Below are positions 12,657-22,630 of a DNA stretch of 64,000 nt, piece after piece. The stretch is from Neobacillus novalis NBRC 102450 (GTDB lineage Bacteria > Bacillota > Bacilli > Bacillales > Cytobacillaceae): NCBI RefSeq assembly GCF_001591805.1, contig NZ_BCVP01000024.1, positions 1 through 64,000 of the forward strand, read 5' to 3'. Each line of letters begins with the position of its first letter. Within the stretch, counting starts at the first letter, position 1. The notes under the pieces were generated by a model. The model saw only the letters and a list, made by a program, of their open reading frames with translations, was not told the origin of the DNA and searched no databases. The position numbers and the translations under genes are program-made.

Positions 12657-12712
12657 TTATTCACATGTGGATAAGTTAAAATAATACAAGGATATTATCA
12701 GGTTGTGGATAA
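12657..12712. promoter_or_regulatory. DnaA-box cluster upstream of mnmE
   Basis: Two perfect TGTGGATAA boxes (12666-12674 and 12704-12712) and a near match TTATTCACA (12657-12665, abutting the first) lie 100-155 bp before mnmE. I recall DnaA-box clusters upstream of mnmE (trmE) in B. subtilis as well. A role in DnaA titration or in regulation is inference. Confidence 0.7.
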
Positions 12713-12812
12713 TTTGCTTAGGTAGAACAGAAAAAGATATGATATTCTATTATTTTGGCTAAAAGGTGATTTTTATATATAGAGATAGATTTTTAAAAGT
12801 GAGGTGGACTTG

Positions 12813-14198
12813 ATGGAATTTGATACGATTGCAGCGATATCGACGCCGATGGGGGAGGGTGCCATTGCGATTGTTCGTTTGAGCGGTGATGAGGCCATCC
12901 AAATAGCAGATAAGCTATTTAAGAGTATCGGGGGCAAAAGGTTAGCTGAAGTGGCAACCCATACGATTCACTATGGGCATCTGGTTGATCCGAAAAGCGG
13001 CCAAGTGGTGGAAGAGGTAATGGTCTCTGTCATGAAAGGGCCGAAGACGTTTACGAAAGAGGACGTCGTTGAAATAAATTGCCATGGCGGAATTGTTTCC
13101 GTGAATCGAGTATTACAGCATGTATTAACGAATGGCGCCAGACTTGCTGAACCCGGTGAATTTACGAAACGGGCTTTTTTAAATGGACGAATCGATTTAT
13201 CGCAAGCAGAAGCGGTCATGGATTTAATCAGAGCGAAAACGGATCGGGCGATGAATGTGGCGCTTGGGCAGATGGACGGACGCTTATCGAAGCTGATTCG
13301 AAAGCTTCGACAGGAAATCTTAGAAATCCTTGCCCATGTTGAAGTAAATATTGATTACCCGGAATACGATGATGTCGAAGAAATGACCCATAAAATGCTT
13401 GATGAAAAAGCTCATTTTGTTCGTGAGGAAATAAATAAGCTGCTGCAAACATCACAGCAAGGGAAAATTTTACGAGAAGGCCTGTCTACTGCCATTGTCG
13501 GGCGCCCAAATGTCGGGAAATCGTCCTTATTAAATAGCCTTGTCCAGGAAAACAAGGCAATTGTTACCGATATTCCTGGAACAACCCGTGATGTGATTGA
13601 AGAGTATGTCAATGTCCGCGGCGTACCGCTCAGATTATTGGACACGGCCGGTATTCGGGAAACGGAGGATATCGTCGAACGGATTGGTGTCGAGCGCTCC
13701 CGTCAAGTATTGAAAGAGGCGGATTTAATTTTACTTGTATTGAATTATTCTGATCAGCTAACCGATGAGGATGAAAATCTTTTTAAGGTTGTTGAGGGAA
13801 TGGATACTATTGTTATTGTCAATAAAACGGACCTGCCGCAGCACATTGATATGGCACGCGTTCGTGAATTAGCAATGGAACATAAAGTTGTGACGACTTC
13901 ACTATTGGAAGATCGCGGTGTCGATGAGCTTGAGGAAGCAATTGCTTCGTTATTCTTTGCTGGTTCAATTGAAACAGGAGATATGACTTACGTTTCCAAC
14001 AGCCGTCATATAGCGTTATTGCATCAAAGTCTTCACGCAATTGAAGAGGCGCTTGAAGGGGTGGAAATGGGCACTCCGATTGATATTATCCAAATTGATT
14101 TAACAAGAACATGGGAACTGCTTGGCGAAATCATCGGCGACAGCGTCCATGAAAGTCTGATAGACCAGTTATTTGCGCAGTTTTGTTTAGGGAAATAG
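12813..14198 (+). CDS. mnmE: tRNA uridine-5-carboxymethylaminomethyl modification GTPase MnmE
   Basis: With MnmG, MnmE installs the 5-carboxymethylaminomethyl group on U34 of tRNAs. The 461-residue protein has the N-terminal tetrahydrofolate-binding domain, a helical domain, and an inserted GTPase domain (G1 [13 protein letters not shown]2/G3 TDIPGTTRD and DTAG, G4 NKTD). It ends in FCLGK, the C-terminal motif carrying the catalytic Cys. The start at 12813 ([10 protein letters not shown]) is used because GAGGTGG lies five bases upstream; an in-frame GTG three codons earlier overlaps that site. mnmG follows after 90 bp. Confidence 0.97.
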   Translation: MEFDTIAAISTPMGEGAIAIVRLSGDEAIQIADKLFKSIGGKRLAEVATHTIHYGHLVDPKSGQVVEEVMVSVMKGPKTFTKEDVVEINCHGGIVSVNRVLQHVLTNGARLAEPGEFTKRAFLNGRIDLSQAEAVMDLIRAKTDRAMNVALGQMDGRLSKLIRKLRQEILEILAHVEVNIDYPEYDDVEEMTHKMLDEKAHFVREEINKLLQTSQQGKILREGLSTAIVGRPNVGKSSLLNSLVQENKAIVTDIPGTTRDVIEEYVNVRGVPLRLLDTAGIRETEDIVERIGVERSRQVLKEADLILLVLNYSDQLTDEDENLFKVVEGMDTIVIVNKTDLPQHIDMARVRELAMEHKVVTTSLLEDRGVDELEEAIASLFFAGSIETGDMTYVSNSRHIALLHQSLHAIEEALEGVEMGTPIDIIQIDLTRTWELLGEIIGDSVHESLIDQLFAQFCLGK

Positions 14199-14243
14199 AA
14201 AAGCAGAAGTTCCCGTTTGCGACGCTGGAGCTGAACATTTTTT
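14199..14243 (+). repeat. Bacillus-type intergenic repeat, copy C (short)
   Basis: GAAAAGCAGAAG...GACGCTGGAGCTGAACA directly follows the mnmE stop. It keeps both end signatures of the copy at 4609 with a short centre, and lies in the 90-bp mnmE-mnmG gap. Confidence 0.5.
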
Positions 14244-14288
14244 TGTTTATCGCAATTTTTTCCGTTTATCCGGAAAAGGAGGAAATAC

Positions 14289-16178
14289 ATGCAGTACGAA
14301 GCAGGAAATTATGACGTCATTGTCATCGGTGCCGGCCATGCTGGCTGTGAGGCGGGCCTTGCGGCGGCACGGATTGGCGCAAAAACATTAATGATTACTA
14401 TCAACTTAGATATGGTTGCCTTTATGCCATGCAACCCATCTGTCGGCGGTCCGGCAAAAGGGATTGTCGTTCGGGAAATCGACGCCCTTGGCGGCGAAAT
14501 GGCAAAGAATATCGATAAAACCTATATTCAAATGCGGATGCTGAACACCGGTAAAGGACCGGCTGTCCGCGCCCTAAGAGCACAAGCTGATAAATTTGCC
14601 TACCAGCATGAAATGAAAAAGACTTTAGAAGAAGAGACCAATCTAACCTTAATCCAAGGCATGGTCGAGCAATTGATCGTCGAGGACGGTGTTTCTAAAG
14701 GAGTCATTACCAAAACAGGTGCTGTTTACCGTTCAAAAACAGTCATTATCACTACAGGAACATTCTTACGCGGAGAAATTATCCTTGGCGAATTAAAATA
14801 TTCAAGCGGTCCGAATAACCAGCAGCCATCAATTAAGCTGTCGGAGCATTTAGAGGAGCTTGGCTTCGAACTAGTGCGTTTTAAAACGGGGACACCTCCA
14901 AGGGTAAATAGCAACACGATTGATTACAGCAAGACGGAAATCCAGCCCGGTGATGAAACGCCACGCGCCTTTTCCTATGAAACAACAAAATATATTACCG
15001 ACCAGCTGCCATGCTGGCTGACCTATACAAATGACAGAACCCATCAGTTAATTGACGCGAACCTTCATCGGTCACCGATGTTTTCCGGAATGATTAAAGG
15101 CACAGGGCCAAGGTATTGTCCGTCAATTGAAGATAAGGTTGTTCGATTTAATGACAAGCCGCGCCATCAGATTTTTCTCGAACCTGAAGGACGAAATACA
15201 AAGGAAGTCTATGTACAAGGGTTGTCAACAAGTCTGCCGGAAGACGTACAGCAGCAAATCATCAAAACGGTTCCCGGCCTCGAAAATGCCCAAATGATGA
15301 GAGCAGGTTATGCGATTGAATATGATGCGATTGTACCGACACAGCTATGGCCGACGCTAGAAACAAAGGTTGTCAAAAATTTATATACAGCAGGTCAAAT
15401 TAATGGTACTTCTGGATATGAAGAGGCAGCAGGTCAAGGGTTAATGGCCGGTATTAATGCCGGATTGAGTGCACTCGGCCGCGAACAATTAGTGTTAAGC
15501 CGTTCCGATGCCTATATTGGTGTGTTGATTGATGATTTGATTACAAAAGGAACAAGCGAACCCTATCGATTGTTAACATCAAGAGCGGAATATCGGCTCT
15601 TATTACGTCATGATAATGCCGATCTCCGGTTAACAGAGACAGGGCATGAAATTGGCCTGATTCGTGATGACCGTTATCAATCATTTTTAGTGAAAAAGGC
15701 AGCGATTGAAGCAGAAAAGCAACGATTATCGTCTGTCATCTTAAAACCTTCTGCCGAAGTCCAAGAACTGATTCGCAGTATTGGCGGCAGTGAATTGAAG
15801 GATGGAATCCGCGCTTCTGATTTGTTAAAAAGACCGGAGATGTCCTATAAGTTGCTAGAAACTCTTACGATGTCAGAGGCTCCTTTGGATGATGAAATCA
15901 AGGAACAAGTAGAAATCCAAATTAAGTATGAGGGCTATATTGAAAAATCATTGCAGCAGGTTGAACGCTTAAAGAAAATGGAAGATAAGAAAATCCCTGA
16001 GAATATCGATTACGATGCCATTTCAGGAATTGCAACCGAGGCAAAACAAAAATTAAAGCAAATCAAACCGCTATCCCTAGCCCAAGCATCGCGAATTTCC
16101 GGGGTAAATCCAGCCGACATTTCGATTCTCCTTGTCTACCTGGAGCACGGCCGCGTGGCCAGAATCTCACATGAATAG
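14289..16178 (+). CDS. mnmG: tRNA modification flavoenzyme MnmG (GidA)
   Basis: FAD/NADH-dependent partner of MnmE in wobble-uridine modification. The 629-residue protein has the Rossmann motif [19 protein letters not shown] at the N-terminus, GidA signatures ([38 protein letters not shown]) and the helical C-terminal MnmE-binding domain ending [14 protein letters not shown] start has GGAGGAAA ahead. rsmG follows 12 bp later, probably in one operon. Confidence 0.97.
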   Translation: MQYEAGNYDVIVIGAGHAGCEAGLAAARIGAKTLMITINLDMVAFMPCNPSVGGPAKGIVVREIDALGGEMAKNIDKTYIQMRMLNTGKGPAVRALRAQADKFAYQHEMKKTLEEETNLTLIQGMVEQLIVEDGVSKGVITKTGAVYRSKTVIITTGTFLRGEIILGELKYSSGPNNQQPSIKLSEHLEELGFELVRFKTGTPPRVNSNTIDYSKTEIQPGDETPRAFSYETTKYITDQLPCWLTYTNDRTHQLIDANLHRSPMFSGMIKGTGPRYCPSIEDKVVRFNDKPRHQIFLEPEGRNTKEVYVQGLSTSLPEDVQQQIIKTVPGLENAQMMRAGYAIEYDAIVPTQLWPTLETKVVKNLYTAGQINGTSGYEEAAGQGLMAGINAGLSALGREQLVLSRSDAYIGVLIDDLITKGTSEPYRLLTSRAEYRLLLRHDNADLRLTETGHEIGLIRDDRYQSFLVKKAAIEAEKQRLSSVILKPSAEVQELIRSIGGSELKDGIRASDLLKRPEMSYKLLETLTMSEAPLDDEIKEQVEIQIKYEGYIEKSLQQVERLKKMEDKKIPENIDYDAISGIATEAKQKLKQIKPLSLAQASRISGVNPADISILLVYLEHGRVARISHE

Positions 16179-16190
16179 GAAGATTTATCA

Positions 16191-16907
16191 ATGAATATCG
16201 AACAATTTGAAGCAAGTTTAAAGGAAAAAGGGATCCTCCTTTCTGAAATGCAGGTGGAGCAGTTTGAAAAGTACTATTCAACCTTGGTTGAGTGGAATGA
16301 AAAAATGAATTTAACCGCAATAACGGAAAAAGCAGATGTGTATTTAAAGCATTTTTATGATTCGATTACAGCTTCGTTTTATTTTGATTTTACCAAGCCC
16401 TTTCATCTTTGCGATGTCGGGGCGGGTGCAGGATTTCCAAGCATTCCGTTAAAAATCGTTTATCCTCATATCGAAGTGACGATTGTCGATTCATTAAATA
16501 AGCGAATTTCATTTTTAAATCATCTTGCTGACATCTTAAATTTGGAAAACGTCCATTTTGTTCATGATCGGGCGGAAACCTTTGGAGTGAATCCAAACTA
16601 CCGGGAAAGATTTGATGTCGTAACAGCTAGGGCAGTGGCAAGAATGTCCGTATTAAGTGAGCTCTGTTTACCGCTCGTTAAAGTAGGCGGCCATTTTATT
16701 GCCATGAAGGCAGCCCATGCAAAAGATGAATTAGAAGTGGGTCAAAAGGCCATATCCACTCTAGGTGGTAAGGTGGAAAAGGAGTTTACCTTTACGCTGC
16801 CAATGGAGGAAAGTGAACGAACAATCTTAATCATAAAAAAAGATAGTAAGACACCAAAGAAATACCCCCGAAAGCCGGGAACACCCGGTAAAATGCCAAT
16901 CGAATAA
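16191..16907 (+). CDS. rsmG: 16S rRNA (guanine-N7) methyltransferase RsmG
   Basis: RsmG (GidB) makes m7G in helix 18 of 16S rRNA; its loss gives low-level streptomycin resistance in several bacteria. The 238-residue protein has the SAM-binding loop [16 protein letters not shown] and the [12 protein letters not shown] motif. The C-terminus is Lys/Pro-rich ([15 protein letters not shown]). It lies between mnmG and noc as in B. subtilis. Confidence 0.96.
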   Translation: MNIEQFEASLKEKGILLSEMQVEQFEKYYSTLVEWNEKMNLTAITEKADVYLKHFYDSITASFYFDFTKPFHLCDVGAGAGFPSIPLKIVYPHIEVTIVDSLNKRISFLNHLADILNLENVHFVHDRAETFGVNPNYRERFDVVTARAVARMSVLSELCLPLVKVGGHFIAMKAAHAKDELEVGQKAISTLGGKVEKEFTFTLPMEESERTILIIKKDSKTPKKYPRKPGTPGKMPIE

Positions 16908-17003
16908 AGCTTACAATTTTTAGACAAAAATGTTATCCTAGGAAGGATATTTGGATTGCATAGAGAATAAGTAATAGGGAGTTTCGTAAAGGTGGTGTTG
17001 GGG

Positions 17004-17867
17004 ATGAAGAGTTCGTTTACACGCTTTTTTGGCCTCGGCGATAAGGGAGAACAAGAGGTTGAGCTTGAGAAAGAGCTGGATATCGAACGAAACGAAGAAA
17101 TAAAAAAAATACCGATTGATCAGATTGTGCCCAATCGATTCCAGCCGCGGACGGTATTTGATGAAGATAAAATTGAAGAGTTATCGAGAACGATTCATAT
17201 ACACGGTATTATTCAACCGATTGTCGTCAGGGAATTTGCAGTCGATAAATATGAAATTATCGCGGGGGAGCGCCGCTGGCGTGCGATGAAATTACTTGGC
17301 TGGGCCGAAGCGCCAGCCATTATTAAAAATTTAAGCGATACGGAAACGGCATCTGTGGCCCTTATTGAGAATTTACAGCGGGAAGAGTTATCCCCAATCG
17401 AAGAAGCCCACGCCTACGGAAAACTGCTGGAGCTCCACAACTTAACGCAGGAGGCTTTAGCACAGCGCCTTGGTAAAGGGCAGTCGACTGTTGCCAATAA
17501 ACTGCGGCTTCTTAAATTACCGCAGCCGGTTCAGGATGCCTTATTAAATAAAATAATTACTGAACGTCATGCCCGAGCACTTATCCCATTAAAAGATCCG
17601 GAAAAACAAGTGGCTCTTTTAACAGAAGTGATGGAACGGAATTGGAATGTTAAGCAGACGGAAGAACGGGTTGCCAGGCTGCTTGAACAAAAGCATGAAA
17701 AACCTAAGCCGAAAAGGAAGGCCTTCAGTAAAGATATGAGAATCGCTGTCAATACCATTCGTCAGTCATTAACGATGGTAACGGACAGCGGCATTAACTT
17801 GGATGCTGAGGAAGAAGAATTTGATGAATTTTACCAATTTACCATTCGGATTCCAAAGAAAAAATAG
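17004..17867 (+). CDS. noc: Nucleoid occlusion protein Noc
   Basis: Noc is a ParB paralogue that binds its own sites over the chromosome and stops FtsZ ring assembly over the nucleoid. The 287-residue protein begins [12 protein letters not shown], an amphipathic membrane-targeting helix. It then has the ParB/CTPase fold ([22 protein letters not shown]) and a helix-turn-helix ([23 protein letters not shown]). The ATG at 17004 is eight bases behind AAAGGTGG; earlier in-frame GTG/TTG codons overlap that site. soj-spo0J follow. Confidence 0.96.
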   Translation: MKSSFTRFFGLGDKGEQEVELEKELDIERNEEIKKIPIDQIVPNRFQPRTVFDEDKIEELSRTIHIHGIIQPIVVREFAVDKYEIIAGERRWRAMKLLGWAEAPAIIKNLSDTETASVALIENLQREELSPIEEAHAYGKLLELHNLTQEALAQRLGKGQSTVANKLRLLKLPQPVQDALLNKIITERHARALIPLKDPEKQVALLTEVMERNWNVKQTEERVARLLEQKHEKPKPKRKAFSKDMRIAVNTIRQSLTMVTDSGINLDAEEEEFDEFYQFTIRIPKKK

Positions 17868-17878
17868 ATTACTATCTT

Positions 17879-17918
17879 CAGGGGAGCAAACGACTTTTAG
17901 TCTGCTCCCCTGTTTTTG
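17879..17918 (+). terminator. Terminator after noc
   Basis: A perfect 10-bp stem CAGGGGAGCA / TGCTCCCCTG is followed by TTTTTG, 12 bp downstream of the noc stop. Confidence 0.85.
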
Positions 17919-18097
17919 CGTGGCTCGGCAAGCTATATTTATTTTGGAAAAAAAACAACAACTCATTCATTTCATGATAAAATAGAGGAATGGAATTTTA
18001 CATTCCTTGTTTTATGGTAGATAATTGGTGATATTAACGACACTTTTGATAGAATTTGAGAATAATATCTTTTGAGAATTAAAGGGTAGGTGACAAC

Positions 18098-18859
18098 GTG
18101 GGCAAAATCCTTGCAATTGCGAATCAAAAAGGCGGAGTCGGCAAAACAACTACCTCTGTCAACCTAGGCGCTTGCTTAGCCTATATCGGGAAACGGGTCT
18201 TACTGGTAGATACAGACCCACAGGGCAATGCAACCAGCGGTATCGGCATTGAAAAAGCAGAAGTAGATCAGTGTATCTATGATGTTTTAGTAGACGATGT
18301 CGAAGCGAAGGCTGTTATTAAGCCAACATCTGTTGAGAATTTATATGCTATTCCGGCTACTATTCAGTTAGCAGGTGCAGAAATTGAATTGGTTCCCACT
18401 ATTTCAAGAGAAGTCCGCCTAAAACGCGCTCTTGGAGAGGTCAAAGATCAATTTGATTACATTATTATTGATTGTCCGCCATCATTGGGCTTGTTGACAA
18501 TCAACGCGTTAACAGCTTCTGATGCGGTGTTAATCCCTGTTCAATGTGAATATTATGCGCTGGAAGGCTTAAGTCAGCTCTTAAACACGGTTAGACTAGT
18601 ACAAAAACACTTAAATCAGGACTTGAAAATTGAAGGCGTTTTATTAACGATGCTTGATGCGCGAACAAATCTTGGCATCCAAGTCATTGAAGAAGTGAAA
18701 AAGTACTTTCAAGATAAAGTCTATAAAACCATTATTCCAAGAAATGTGCGTCTAAGTGAAGCTCCAAGCCATGGGGAACCAATCATTACCTATGATTCGA
18801 AATCCCGCGGCGCTGAAGTGTATTTAGATTTAGCAAAGGAAGTGGTCGCGAATGGCTAA
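18098..18859 (+). CDS. soj: Chromosome-partitioning ATPase Soj (ParA)
   Basis: ParA-type Walker ATPase that works with Spo0J in origin segregation and regulates DnaA. The 253-residue protein begins MGKILAIANQKGGVGKTTTS, with the deviant Walker A motif KGGVGKTT. It has DTDPQGNATSG and the Walker B region IIIDCPPSLG. Start is GTG behind AGGTGACAAC. Its 3' end overlaps spo0J by 8 bp. Confidence 0.97.
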   Translation: MGKILAIANQKGGVGKTTTSVNLGACLAYIGKRVLLVDTDPQGNATSGIGIEKAEVDQCIYDVLVDDVEAKAVIKPTSVENLYAIPATIQLAGAEIELVPTISREVRLKRALGEVKDQFDYIIIDCPPSLGLLTINALTASDAVLIPVQCEYYALEGLSQLLNTVRLVQKHLNQDLKIEGVLLTMLDARTNLGIQVIEEVKKYFQDKVYKTIIPRNVRLSEAPSHGEPIITYDSKSRGAEVYLDLAKEVVANG

Positions 18860-19700
18860 AGGTTTAGGAAAGGGCCTAAATGCTTTTTTTAATGATGTCA
18901 GTAAGGAAGAAACTGTCCAAGAGATCAAACTTAAGGATCTGCGTCCCAACCCCTACCAGCCTCGCAAAACCTTTCAACAAGAGTCAATAGATGAATTAAA
19001 GGATTCAATTATAGAACATGGAATCTTACAGCCTCTCGTTGTGAGAAAAAGTATTAAAGGCTACGAAATTGTAGTGGGAGAACGGCGTTTTCGTGCTGCT
19101 AAAGAAGCGAAGCTTGAAACGGTTCCGGCAGTAGTCCGTGAGCTCTCTGAACAGAAAATGATGGAATTAGCTGTCCTCGAAAACCTGCAAAGGGAAGATT
19201 TAAACCCGATTGAAGAGGGACTAGCCTATCAAACTTTAATGGAAAAGCTGAAGCTGACACAGGAAGAAGTAGCAAAGCGGTTAGGGAAAAGCCGGCCGCA
19301 TATAGCCAATCACATTCGGCTCCTGTCCCTTCCGGCACAAATTCAGGAACTGATTTCAGCTGGGAAAATATCAATGGGCCATGGCCGCGCATTATTAGGG
19401 CTTAGGCAAAAGGCAAAGGTGCCAGTTCTAGTTGAAAAGGTTGTCAATGAAGGGCTGAATGTCCGTCAGTTAGAAAAATTAATTCAGCAATTAAATGAAA
19501 ATGTTTCACGTGAAACAAAAAAGCCGGAAAAGAAAAAGGATGTTTTCATCAAAGAAAGGGAACATTTCCTTTGTGAGCGCTATGGGACGACTGTAAATAT
19601 TAAACAAAACAAAAATAAAGGGAAAATTGAAATTGAATTTTTCTCACCAGAAGATCTGGAGCGCATTCTAGAAATGCTGGGTAAAGAGGATTCAATATAA
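18852..19700 (+). CDS. spo0J: Chromosome-partitioning protein Spo0J (ParB)
   Basis: CTP-dependent clamp that loads at parS, spreads and recruits SMC. The 282-residue protein has the CTPase motif GERRFRAAK, NLQREDLNPIEEG, a helix-turn-helix (TQEEVAKRLGKSRPHIANHIRLL) and a C-terminal dimerisation domain. A parS site lies within its own coding region (19502-19517), where it encodes NVSRETK. Translation is coupled to soj by overlap. Confidence 0.97.
   Translation: MAKGLGKGLNAFFNDVSKEETVQEIKLKDLRPNPYQPRKTFQQESIDELKDSIIEHGILQPLVVRKSIKGYEIVVGERRFRAAKEAKLETVPAVVRELSEQKMMELAVLENLQREDLNPIEEGLAYQTLMEKLKLTQEEVAKRLGKSRPHIANHIRLLSLPAQIQELISAGKISMGHGRALLGLRQKAKVPVLVEKVVNEGLNVRQLEKLIQQLNENVSRETKKPEKKKDVFIKEREHFLCERYGTTVNIKQNKNKGKIEIEFFSPEDLERILEMLGKEDSI
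19502..19517. promoter_or_regulatory. parS: parS site inside spo0J
   Basis: The 16-bp palindrome TGTTTCACGTGAAACA is the exact Bacillus parS consensus for Spo0J loading. Its location inside spo0J is conserved in Bacillus. Confidence 0.95.
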
Positions 19701-19728
19701 ACCATCGCGACGATGGTTTATTTTTTTA
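19697..19728 (+). terminator. Terminator after spo0J
   Basis: A TAAACCATCG-centred perfect hairpin (stem partner CGATGGTTTA, three-base loop) that includes the spo0J stop codon is followed by TTTTTTT. Confidence 0.9.
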
Positions 19729-19792
19729 CTTTCCAACAGCAGTAAAACATGATAGTTTAGTACTATTACTATTTCGAGAGGCGAAAAAGACA

Positions 19793-20509
19793 ATGTTTTT
19801 ACTTGGTACACTTGTAAATGGACTTTTAATTATTATTGGTTCTTTGATCGGAAAGCTGCTAAACCGCATCCCTGAAGGTATGAAAGTGACGGTTATGTAT
19901 GCGATTGGACTGTCTGTGATGGTCTTAGGCTTACAGATGGGATTTAAGAGTGAAAATTTCATCATTGTTATTATTAGCCTTGTAGTCGGAGCGGTAATCG
20001 GGGAGCTGTTAAGATTAGAAGATCGATTAAATCAGTTGGGTCTGTGGCTTGAGCGGAAGATTGGTTCAAGCGGAAAAGGAAGCATATCAGAAGGGTTTGT
20101 GAACGCTACATTAATCTTTGTGATTGGAGCAATGGCGATTCTTGGTGCCCTAAACAGTGGCATTCACGGCGATCATCGTGTCTTGTACGCAAAGTCTTTG
20201 ATTGACGGTTTTACAGCAATTATCTTAACCACCACCCTAGGTATCGGTGTTATTTTTTCTACGATTCCCGTTGTACTTTATGAAGGATTAATTGCATTAT
20301 TTGCTACCCAAATAGATAAATTTGTTCCTCAAGCATTAATGGATCAGTTTATTGTTGAAATGACAGCCACAGGTGGAATCATGATTTTTGCAATTGGTTT
20401 AAATCTTACCGGAATTGTAAAAATAAAGGTAGCTAACCTGCTGCCTGCCATTCTCGTAACGGGAATGGTTGTAACGGCTGTTTATATTATTGATACCATT
20501 TATTGGTAA
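19793..20509 (+). CDS. DUF554 family membrane protein
   Basis: A 238-residue polytopic membrane protein of the DUF554 (YdfK/YqgA-like) family. It has about seven hydrophobic segments, starting with LLGTLVNGLLIIIGSLIGKLL and ending GIVKIKVANLLPAILVTGMV. The motif NSGIHGDHRVLYAKSLIDGFTAI is typical of the family. Members are suggested to be transporters, but no substrate is known. ATG start has a GAGAGGCG-type leader. It is a single-gene unit between spo0J and the convergent yyaC. Confidence 0.85.
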   Translation: MFLLGTLVNGLLIIIGSLIGKLLNRIPEGMKVTVMYAIGLSVMVLGLQMGFKSENFIIVIISLVVGAVIGELLRLEDRLNQLGLWLERKIGSSGKGSISEGFVNATLIFVIGAMAILGALNSGIHGDHRVLYAKSLIDGFTAIILTTTLGIGVIFSTIPVVLYEGLIALFATQIDKFVPQALMDQFIVEMTATGGIMIFAIGLNLTGIVKIKVANLLPAILVTGMVVTAVYIIDTIYW

Positions 20510-20512
20510 TTG

Positions 20513-20556
20513 AAAACAAAAAGGCGTACGGTGTCATTAACACTGTGCGCTCTTTT
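20513..20556. terminator. Bidirectional terminator between the DUF554 gene and yyaC
   Basis: An imperfect 11-bp stem (GCGTACGGTGT / ACACTGTGCGC, 20524-20550) has T-rich runs on both flanks and lies between two convergent stops. Confidence 0.7.
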
Positions 20557-21174
20557 CTAGTTGGTCTTCTCCTCTTCTTCTAACCATTTTAAGTCGTTCC
20601 AAGATAGTTTTGGGTATTGCAGGCTGGCTTCGTAAATGCCGCTGGCGATTGTTTTGGCCATTTTCATGACGAGATTTAAGCGGGTGTTTTGCAAAACGAA
20701 AAACTCCATAAAGCCACTGACATTTACGATGCCAGTAATATGTATGTCTCCAACAGCGGGCAGGTCTTTGTTAACGCCTGCTCCCGGCTTAACTGGACCA
20801 TTTCCAACCTGGATGTTACCAACATTTTTGATCCGCCCTAAGCAGGCATCTATTCCCACAATATAGGGATGAACATGTTTTGTATTGATTTCAGCAATTT
20901 TCTCAGCCAAATTAACGGCATGGATTGGCTTATCTAATGTCCCATACACATAAAACGATTTCAGCTCTTTCTCCTCTAAAAGTGTCCCGACAAGCGGTCC
21001 TAATGAATCCCCTGTAGAGCGGTCCGTCCCAATACAAACAAATACAATTGGCCGGCTTGTCACTTTAGGAATAGTGGAAAGCAGTTCTGCCGCCAGATTT
21101 TCAGCTGCTTGCGATTCGTCATGAAGAATTTGTTTCCCCGCCCTCCGTTCAAAAAAGCCTGCTTTCAGATTCAT
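20557..21174 (-). CDS. yyaC: Sporulation protein YyaC (DUF1256, Gpr-like)
   Basis: A 205-residue protein of the YyaC family, related in fold to the germination protease GPR. The diagnostic stretch is VFVCIGTDRSTGDSLGPLVG, and VGIDACLGRIKNVGNIQVG follows. Homologues are expressed in sporulation, but the substrate is unknown. It is the only minus-strand gene in this part of the right arm, as in B. subtilis beside spo0J. The start Met is behind GAGAGGACTT. Confidence 0.9.
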   Translation of the reverse strand: MNLKAGFFERRAGKQILHDESQAAENLAAELLSTIPKVTSRPIVFVCIGTDRSTGDSLGPLVGTLLEEKELKSFYVYGTLDKPIHAVNLAEKIAEINTKHVHPYIVGIDACLGRIKNVGNIQVGNGPVKPGAGVNKDLPAVGDIHITGIVNVSGFMEFFVLQNTRLNLVMKMAKTIASGIYEASLQYPKLSWNDLKWLEEEEKTN

Positions 21175-21207
21175 GTAAAGTCCTCTCCCTATACCGTTAA
21201 TAAGTCT

Positions 21208-21360
21208 TACTGTCCAGCTCCAGCACCCTAGCGGCGAGACGCCTTCCGCTCTCCGCCCTACGATAAGTCAACATCGGTTCGCTTGAGCTCACCGTGTTTC
21301 CTTTATCTCGGTTGGAGCGCTCCAGGCCATACGCCGCTGAACAGGGTGCTTGCGCATTTC
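21208..21360 (+). repeat. Bacillus-type intergenic repeat, copy D (long, inverted)
   Basis: This 150-bp GC-rich block starts CTGTCCAGCTCCAGCACCCT and ends GGGTGCTTGCGCATTTCTAAC. Read on the other strand it carries the GCTGGAGCTGGACAG end signature of the copy at 4609. Internal inverted segments predict a folded RNA. It fills most of the yyaC-mscS gap, and no gene is present. Confidence 0.7.
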
Positions 21361-21497
21361 TAACTAGTATACGGAAAATTCAGGAAATCTATACATGAGT
21401 ATTGGAAGAAAAAGAAAATTTCAGATTGCTATCAAGAACAGAAAAAAATTGTTAAAATAGATGGTAATTTAAAAGCTTGTTTAAAGGATGGTGGGAA

Positions 21498-22358
21498 ATG
21501 GAGATTAATGAAAAGAATTTTCAAGAACAAGTGACTAAATTTCAAGAACAAAGTACATGGCTCTCTATCGGTGAAGGCCTGCTTAAAATAATTGCGATTA
21601 TCGTCATTGCAAATATCATAATTCGAATTGGAAAAGTAGCCATTCATAACATGTTTAAAATTAGAAACCTCTCGCCGCTCAATACTTCGGTAAGACGGGA
21701 AGAGACGCTTTCTAAGCTTCTCGATAACATTCTTTCATATGTCGTTTATTTTATTGCGTTAATGATGATTCTTTCTGTATTAGGGATTGATGTAAAGGCG
21801 CTTATTGCCGGTGCCGGGGTTGTTGGTTTAGCGGTCGGCTTTGGTGCCCAAAGTCTTGTGAAAGATGTTATTTCAGGCTTCTTTATTATTTTTGAAGATC
21901 AATTTTCAGTCGGTGACCAAATTCGAGTTGGAGTATTAGAAGGAAAAGTCGAAACAATTGGGCTCCGAACAACAAAAATAAAAAGCGGGACAGGCGAGGT
22001 TCATATTTTACCGAACGGAAGCATTACCCAAGTAACCAATTTTTCATTAAATAATAGCGTGGCAATGATTGATATTGCGATTTCCTCCGGAGAAGACATT
22101 GTTCGGGCGGAAAAAGTGATTGGCGAGGCTCTTCAAACCATGCCATTGAAATATGAAGAGTTAACGAAAGCACCTGAGCTGTTAGGGATACAAACGATGG
22201 ACCCAGCCGAGATTGTTTTACGAATTGTAGCTGAAACATTGCCAATGAAGCAGTTCGGAGTAACCCGGGCGATTCGGAAAGATATCAAGCTATTATTGGA
22301 CGAGAATGGCATTAAAGCGCCAGATCCAAGACTTTATATGTACAAAAATGGCTCCTAA
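21498..22358 (+). CDS. MscS-family mechanosensitive ion channel
   Basis: A 286-residue small-conductance mechanosensitive channel homologue. Three N-terminal membrane helices (IAIIVIANIIIRIG; LDNILSYVVYFIALMMILSVLG; ALIAGAGVVGLAVGFGAQSLV) lead into the MscS beta domain signature SLVKDVISGFFIIFEDQFSVGD. The Gly/Ala-rich TM3 is the pore-lining helix. It should release solutes on osmotic downshock. The ATG at 21498 is preferred, with GGTGGG just ahead; an earlier in-frame TTG reads through that ribosome site. The DUF951 gene follows. Confidence 0.93.
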   Translation: MEINEKNFQEQVTKFQEQSTWLSIGEGLLKIIAIIVIANIIIRIGKVAIHNMFKIRNLSPLNTSVRREETLSKLLDNILSYVVYFIALMMILSVLGIDVKALIAGAGVVGLAVGFGAQSLVKDVISGFFIIFEDQFSVGDQIRVGVLEGKVETIGLRTTKIKSGTGEVHILPNGSITQVTNFSLNNSVAMIDIAISSGEDIVRAEKVIGEALQTMPLKYEELTKAPELLGIQTMDPAEIVLRIVAETLPMKQFGVTRAIRKDIKLLLDENGIKAPDPRLYMYKNGS

Positions 22359-22387
22359 TAATCTAAGTTGATATGGTGGTGAAAGTT

Positions 22388-22588
22388 ATGGAAGAAAAAG
22401 AATTTGCCTTAAATGATATTGTTGAAATGAAGAAACAGCACCCGTGCGGAACAAATCGCTGGAAAATCATCCGTTTAGGAATGGATATACGAATTAAATG
22501 TGAGGGCTGCGGCCATAGCGTCTTGATTCCAAGAAGGGAGTTTTCGCGCAAGATGAAGAAAATCTTGGTCAAGCATGAGGGTGAATAA
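22388..22588 (+). CDS. yyzM: DUF951 family zinc-finger-like protein
   Basis: A 66-residue protein (MEEKEFALNDIVEMKKQHPC...) with the DUF951 signature HPCGTNRWKIIRLGMDIRIKCEG and cysteines arranged C-x-G...C-x2-C-G (HPCG, CEGCG), suggesting metal binding. Function is unknown; the family lies beside ychF or yyaE in many Bacilli. An ATG five codons earlier is in frame, but GGTGGTG lies just before the chosen start. Confidence 0.85.
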   Translation: MEEKEFALNDIVEMKKQHPCGTNRWKIIRLGMDIRIKCEGCGHSVLIPRREFSRKMKKILVKHEGE

Positions 22589-22630
22589 CAACTAGAAATA
22601 GAACGATTGCGCTAAGAGGGGGAAACAATT

